From positions 1 to 33,999 of the forward strand of contig CAKZKD010000021.1 of the NCBI GenBank assembly GCA_937121175.1: a stretch of 33,999 bases of DNA, given 5' to 3'. The position numbers were made by a program, and so were the translations under genes. Positions within the stretch are counted from its first letter, which is position 1. Each line of letters begins with the position of its first letter. This stretch comes from an uncultured Flavobacteriales bacterium (GTDB lineage: Bacteria > Bacteroidota > Bacteroidia > Flavobacteriales_G > Salibacteraceae). Below, one piece after another: positions 31,376-33,999 of this stretch. Below the pieces are notes generated by a model. It was not told where the DNA came from and ran no database searches. It saw nothing but the letters and a program-made list of their open reading frames with translations.

Positions 31376-33001
31376 GTGGCTTACCTGCGGGTAATTGTAA
31401 ACGAACAAGACCAAGAAAGCATCAAACGGATAATTAATTATCCCACACGTGCCATTGGAAAAACTACAACCGATAAAATTACCGTGCTGGCCAGTGAGCA
31501 AAATATTACTTTTTGGGAGGTACTGGAACGAATCCGTGAGTTTGGATTTACAGGTCGTACCGCAAATTCGGTTGAAGGTTTTGTAATGATGATAAAATCT
31601 TTTAGAACACAATTAGAAAAAAAGAACGCTTATGACGTAGCCGAAGAAGTAGGCAAAGCAACTGGTATTGTAAAAGAACTTTATAAAGAAGGAACGGTTG
31701 AAGACTTATCTCGCTACGAGAATGTGCAAGAGCTTTTAAATGCCATTAAAGAATTTACAGAAACGCCTGATGATGAAGGCGAACTATTAGACAAATCATT
31801 GGGTAGTTATCTGCAGCAAATCACACTCTTGACTGACGCAGATAAAAACGACCCAGAGAATCAAGATGTGGTAACCCTCATGACGATTCATGCTAGTAAA
31901 GGGCTTGAATTTGACGTGGTACATATGCCTGGCTTAATCACAGCAGGACTACCTGGTTCAAATCGCACATCGCGGTGTGTTCCACCGGACGGTGTGATCG
32001 AAGGTTCTGTTGAGCGGTCGACGATTGATACAATCAAAGCGGGGCACGAAGAAGAGGAAGAGTGTAAGTTTTTTGTCGGCACCTCTAGAGCTAAAGAGCG
32101 GCTAATGTTTTATGCATCCTCGATCCAGCCCGGAGGGCGTGTTCGAAAACCATCAAGGTATATCAATACTGTTAGATCCTATATCCAGCAAAATAAAGTT
32201 TCGCCTCCGGCACGGTTTTCGCCAGAGGAAGACCATATAGTTCCAGTTCACTGCTCAGGGGGTTTGTCATTAACTGACTCTCAACTTAGCTTATATGATC
32301 GCTGTCCTCGGAGGTTTCTATACACACATATACTGGCTTTGGGTGGGAGGCGAACGCAGAGTGCTTTTTTGCAGATGCATAGTGCTGTGCGAGATGTCCT
32401 TGACTGGATTAGTGCTAGCTATTCAGAATCCAACCCAACCATAGATGAGATAAATGATAGTTATGAGCGGGCTTGGCGTAGCCTAGGTCCTGTTGATCAT
32501 GGATATGCGGAAGACTATAGAAAGATAGGCCACCGACTGGTCGAGTTTCTAATGGAGACTAGAACGGGTAAGCGGCTCGTAAAACCGGAAAAATTAAAAC
32601 TTTCGTTTTCTGACGGCGAGGTTATCGTCTTACCTGATGAGATAACACTAGATCCAGATGGCAATCACAGTATCCGCAGGATCAAAACGGGCAAATTGTC
32701 GTCAAGTAGCGACAAGTTTGATGATATTGAATACACCATTCTTTCTGAAGCTGCACAGCAGCATTTTGGGGCTGACGTAAAAGTGGAAGCAGTGCATCTC
32801 GCTAGTGAAACACTAGAGCCGGTCACCCTGACAAGTAGGAAGAAAAAGACGAGGCTTGAAAAATCTGAGGGTTTCATGAGTGCCATTGTCAAAGGTGAAT
32901 TCTCTCGAAGCCCAAATGTCAGGGCGTGCCCGACGTGTCCCAGCTTCTTTATCTGCGGGAAAGTTCCTACTGGAAGTATCGAAATAAAAAATAACAAATA
33001 A
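31376..33001 (+). CDS. chimeric open frame: Bacteroidota UvrD helicase part joined to a helicase/Fe-S nuclease C-terminal half
   Basis: The open frame holds two unlike parts. From 31325 (RIYGGLSFYQRKEIKD, upstream of the GTG at 31376, which is not a true start) to ~31912 it is a Bacteroidota UvrD/PcrA helicase, domain 2: 'RIINYPTRAIGKTTTDKI', 'LYKEGTVEDLSRYENVQELL', ending in motif LMTIHASKGLEF. From there on it is a different, more GC-rich protein: 'FFVGTSRAKERLMFYASS' (helicase motif VI), then an AddB/Cas4-like nuclease domain with YDRCPRRFLYTHIL and a C-terminal C-x2-C-x5-C (ACPTCPSFFICG), a 4Fe-4S pattern. In the nuclease core the usual (D/E)xK is R-I-K (IRRIKTGK), so nuclease activity is doubtful. 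Walker A of either helicase is missing. I infer an assembly join between 31880 and 31912. Confidence 0.7.
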   Translation: MAYLRVIVNEQDQESIKRIINYPTRAIGKTTTDKITVLASEQNITFWEVLERIREFGFTGRTANSVEGFVMMIKSFRTQLEKKNAYDVAEEVGKATGIVKELYKEGTVEDLSRYENVQELLNAIKEFTETPDDEGELLDKSLGSYLQQITLLTDADKNDPENQDVVTLMTIHASKGLEFDVVHMPGLITAGLPGSNRTSRCVPPDGVIEGSVERSTIDTIKAGHEEEEECKFFVGTSRAKERLMFYASSIQPGGRVRKPSRYINTVRSYIQQNKVSPPARFSPEEDHIVPVHCSGGLSLTDSQLSLYDRCPRRFLYTHILALGGRRTQSAFLQMHSAVRDVLDWISASYSESNPTIDEINDSYERAWRSLGPVDHGYAEDYRKIGHRLVEFLMETRTGKRLVKPEKLKLSFSDGEVIVLPDEITLDPDGNHSIRRIKTGKLSSSSDKFDDIEYTILSEAAQQHFGADVKVEAVHLASETLEPVTLTSRKKKTRLEKSEGFMSAIVKGEFSRSPNVRACPTCPSFFICGKVPTGSIEIKNNK

Positions 33002-33686
33002 CCATCATAGGAATGACTTTACTGGTAATTTTAGCTAAACGTTCAAGCTTGCCCATTACAATATAAGTAATTAAACAACAGAGGAATATGCCCGTTACTA
33101 AATCAAAACTAAAGTGATCATTGGCAGTTGCTAAACCATGTGGAATGGCAATAAAGTCTCGCATGACTTGTACCAGCTGGTTTATTTGAAAGATAGGCAA
33201 AGCCCCAAACATACCGCCTAAACAAAATAACCAAGCCAATGGTAACCATTTTTTCCCTAACCCTTCACGAATGACATACATAGGCCCGCCTTGTATGCGC
33301 CCACTGCGATCTACACCTCGATAGTTTACGGCTAACGTTGCAGTATAAAACTTAGTGGCAATACCTACCAAGGCGGTAACCCACATCCAAAAAATAGCCC
33401 CCGCACCACCAATGGTAATAGCTACAGCAACCCCAGCTATGTTACCTAAACCTAACGTGCCTGATAGCGCAACCATCAAGGCTTGAAAATGGGTTAAATC
33501 ACCTTTGGCCTTATCTTCTTTTGAAAACTTACCTAAGGTAATGTCCAGTGCGTGTTTTAAGTGTAAGTAGGGTAAAAAACGGCTATGAAATACAAAAAAC
33601 AGCCCGCCACCAACAAGTAAGATAACTAAGGGTAATCCCCACATAAACGCGGAAATTTCGCCCAGTATTAATGTTAATTCTTTCAT
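32967..33686 (-). CDS. sodium:alanine symporter (AGCS family), truncated at the C-terminus
   Basis: A 239-residue N-terminal half of an AGCS sodium:amino-acid symporter in the inner membrane; full members have ~440 to 480 residues. Family motifs: PLVILLVGGGLFFVFHSRF, 'ALMVALSGTLGLGNIAGVAV', 'GGAGAIFWMWVTALVGIATK' and 'GRIQGGPMYVIREGLGKKW' are highly conserved. Five or so hydrophobic helices are visible. Homology runs to VIPMMVIC (about 33000), then the frame continues into unrelated sequence that codes for the end of the nuclease on the other strand and stops at 32967. The start MKELTLILGEISAF at 33686 is normal. It looks gammaproteobacterial, like the NYN protein upstream on the same strand 29 nt away. 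Confidence 0.85.
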   Translation of the reverse strand: MKELTLILGEISAFMWGLPLVILLVGGGLFFVFHSRFLPYLHLKHALDITLGKFSKEDKAKGDLTHFQALMVALSGTLGLGNIAGVAVAITIGGAGAIFWMWVTALVGIATKFYTATLAVNYRGVDRSGRIQGGPMYVIREGLGKKWLPLAWLFCLGGMFGALPIFQINQLVQVMRDFIAIPHGLATANDHFSFDLVTGIFLCCLITYIVMGKLERLAKITSKVIPMMVICYFLFRYFQ

Positions 33687-33715
33687 ATAGTTATAATTTT
33701 ATAGTGTTAATTTTA

Positions 33716-33999
33716 TTAGAGCAGCAAGCTTTGCTTAATTTCATGGTATTCATCGGCCGCATTAATCAATGACTTAGCGGTTAAATTAGGTACACCATAC
33801 ACTTGGGTTTTAACGCCATATTCAGCGTTAATATGGCTGAGTAACAAATCAAAATCTCCATCACCAGACAACAAAACCACAGTATCGATCTCTTTATTCG
33901 CGGCGACTGTCATCACATCAATTGTAATACCAACATCCCAATCACCTTTAGCTGAGCCATCGCTGCGTTGGATAAAGGGTTTTAACTTAACATCAAAGC
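33716..33999 (-). CDS. NYN-domain (LabA/DUF88-like) protein, C-terminal part, runs off window
   Basis: The frame is open from the window edge to a TAA at 33716, about 94 codons. It contains KGDWDVGITIDVMTVAA, then 'IDTVVLLSGDGDFDLLL' and a late 'NLTAKSLINAADEYHEI', the LabA/DUF88 NYN pattern of PIN-like RNases; the aspartates in GDWD and SGDGDFD are the metal-binding residues. GTG and ATG codons at 33916 and 33913 are internal, since homology extends upstream of them. Cytoplasmic; a role in RNA cleavage is typical of the fold but not shown here. Same strand and composition as the symporter, so probably the same foreign genome. Confidence 0.8.
   Translation of the reverse strand, partial: FDVKLKPFIQRSDGSAKGDWDVGITIDVMTVAANKEIDTVVLLSGDGDFDLLLSHINAEYGVKTQVYGVPNLTAKSLINAADEYHEIKQSLLL

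Noticed and set aside
31376-33001. Novel UvrD-nuclease fusion as a new defence system
   Set aside because: The two halves differ in composition and family and meet inside a universally conserved motif, next to other mid-gene joins. A chimeric assembly explains it better.
30932-33999. Genomic island or integrated element at the right end
   Set aside because: No integrase, transposase, direct repeats, tRNA or phage gene; fragments on both strands are cut mid-gene, which fits assembly error rather than insertion.

Overview
The central ~30 kb (about 1000 to 31140) reads as one continuous chromosome segment of a Bacteroidota bacterium, most likely Flavobacteriales. The evidence is AT-rich sequence, repeated Bacteroidota-type -7 promoter elements (TAnnTTTG), four secreted proteins ending in type IX secretion (T9SS) sorting domains (multicopper oxidase, LamG protein, sulfatase, YHYH protein), and a leucine dehydrogenase-nusB block next to a divergent ABC exporter. 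No rRNA, tRNA, CRISPR array, insertion sequence or phage gene is visible.

Layout of the core: thiol peroxidase (tpx); a BatA/VWA membrane protein paired with a dihydroorotase homologue that has lost metal ligands; a minus-strand cluster with egtB-egtD (ergothioneine-type synthesis), a DUF427 protein and an unknown protein; a minus-strand operon of two complementary multicopper-oxidase-like proteins, a cyclophilin and a YceI protein; an ABC-F ATPase; a zinc-ribbon-like unknown; a large LamG adhesin-like protein convergent with a GT4 glycosyltransferase and a haem-binding protein; mnmA; a five-gene minus-strand operon (leucine dehydrogenase, nusB, upp, DUF1905/YdeI-like, lipoprotein) divergent from an MsbA-like ABC exporter; a T9SS sulfatase; a YHYH protein; a leucine-rich-repeat-like lipoprotein; and a glutamate-synthase-like flavoprotein.

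Both ends look foreign. The first ~930 bases (a PLP-dependent Cys/Met enzyme fragment and a PlsC-like acyltransferase) look gammaproteobacterial. From about 31140 to the end the window is a chain of gene fragments: the C-terminus of an aldehyde dehydrogenase, the C-terminus of a PorP/SprF protein, part of a Bacteroidota UvrD helicase, the C-terminal half of an unrelated helicase/Fe-S nuclease, a truncated sodium:alanine symporter and a partial NYN-domain protein. They are joined mid-gene, in two cases at sequence that fits both partners, and there is no mobile element. I read this as chimeric metagenome assembly rather than a natural locus, so the gene neighbourhoods there should not be trusted.

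The most interesting biology is in the core: a multicopper oxidase apparently split over two adjacent secreted proteins, a catalytically degraded dihydroorotase linked to a BatA protein, a perfect inverted repeat carrying two face-to-face promoter elements between divergent genes, two start codons placed exactly 4 nt after a -7 element (probable leaderless mRNAs), and an intrinsic terminator embedded in the coding sequence of a convergent gene.
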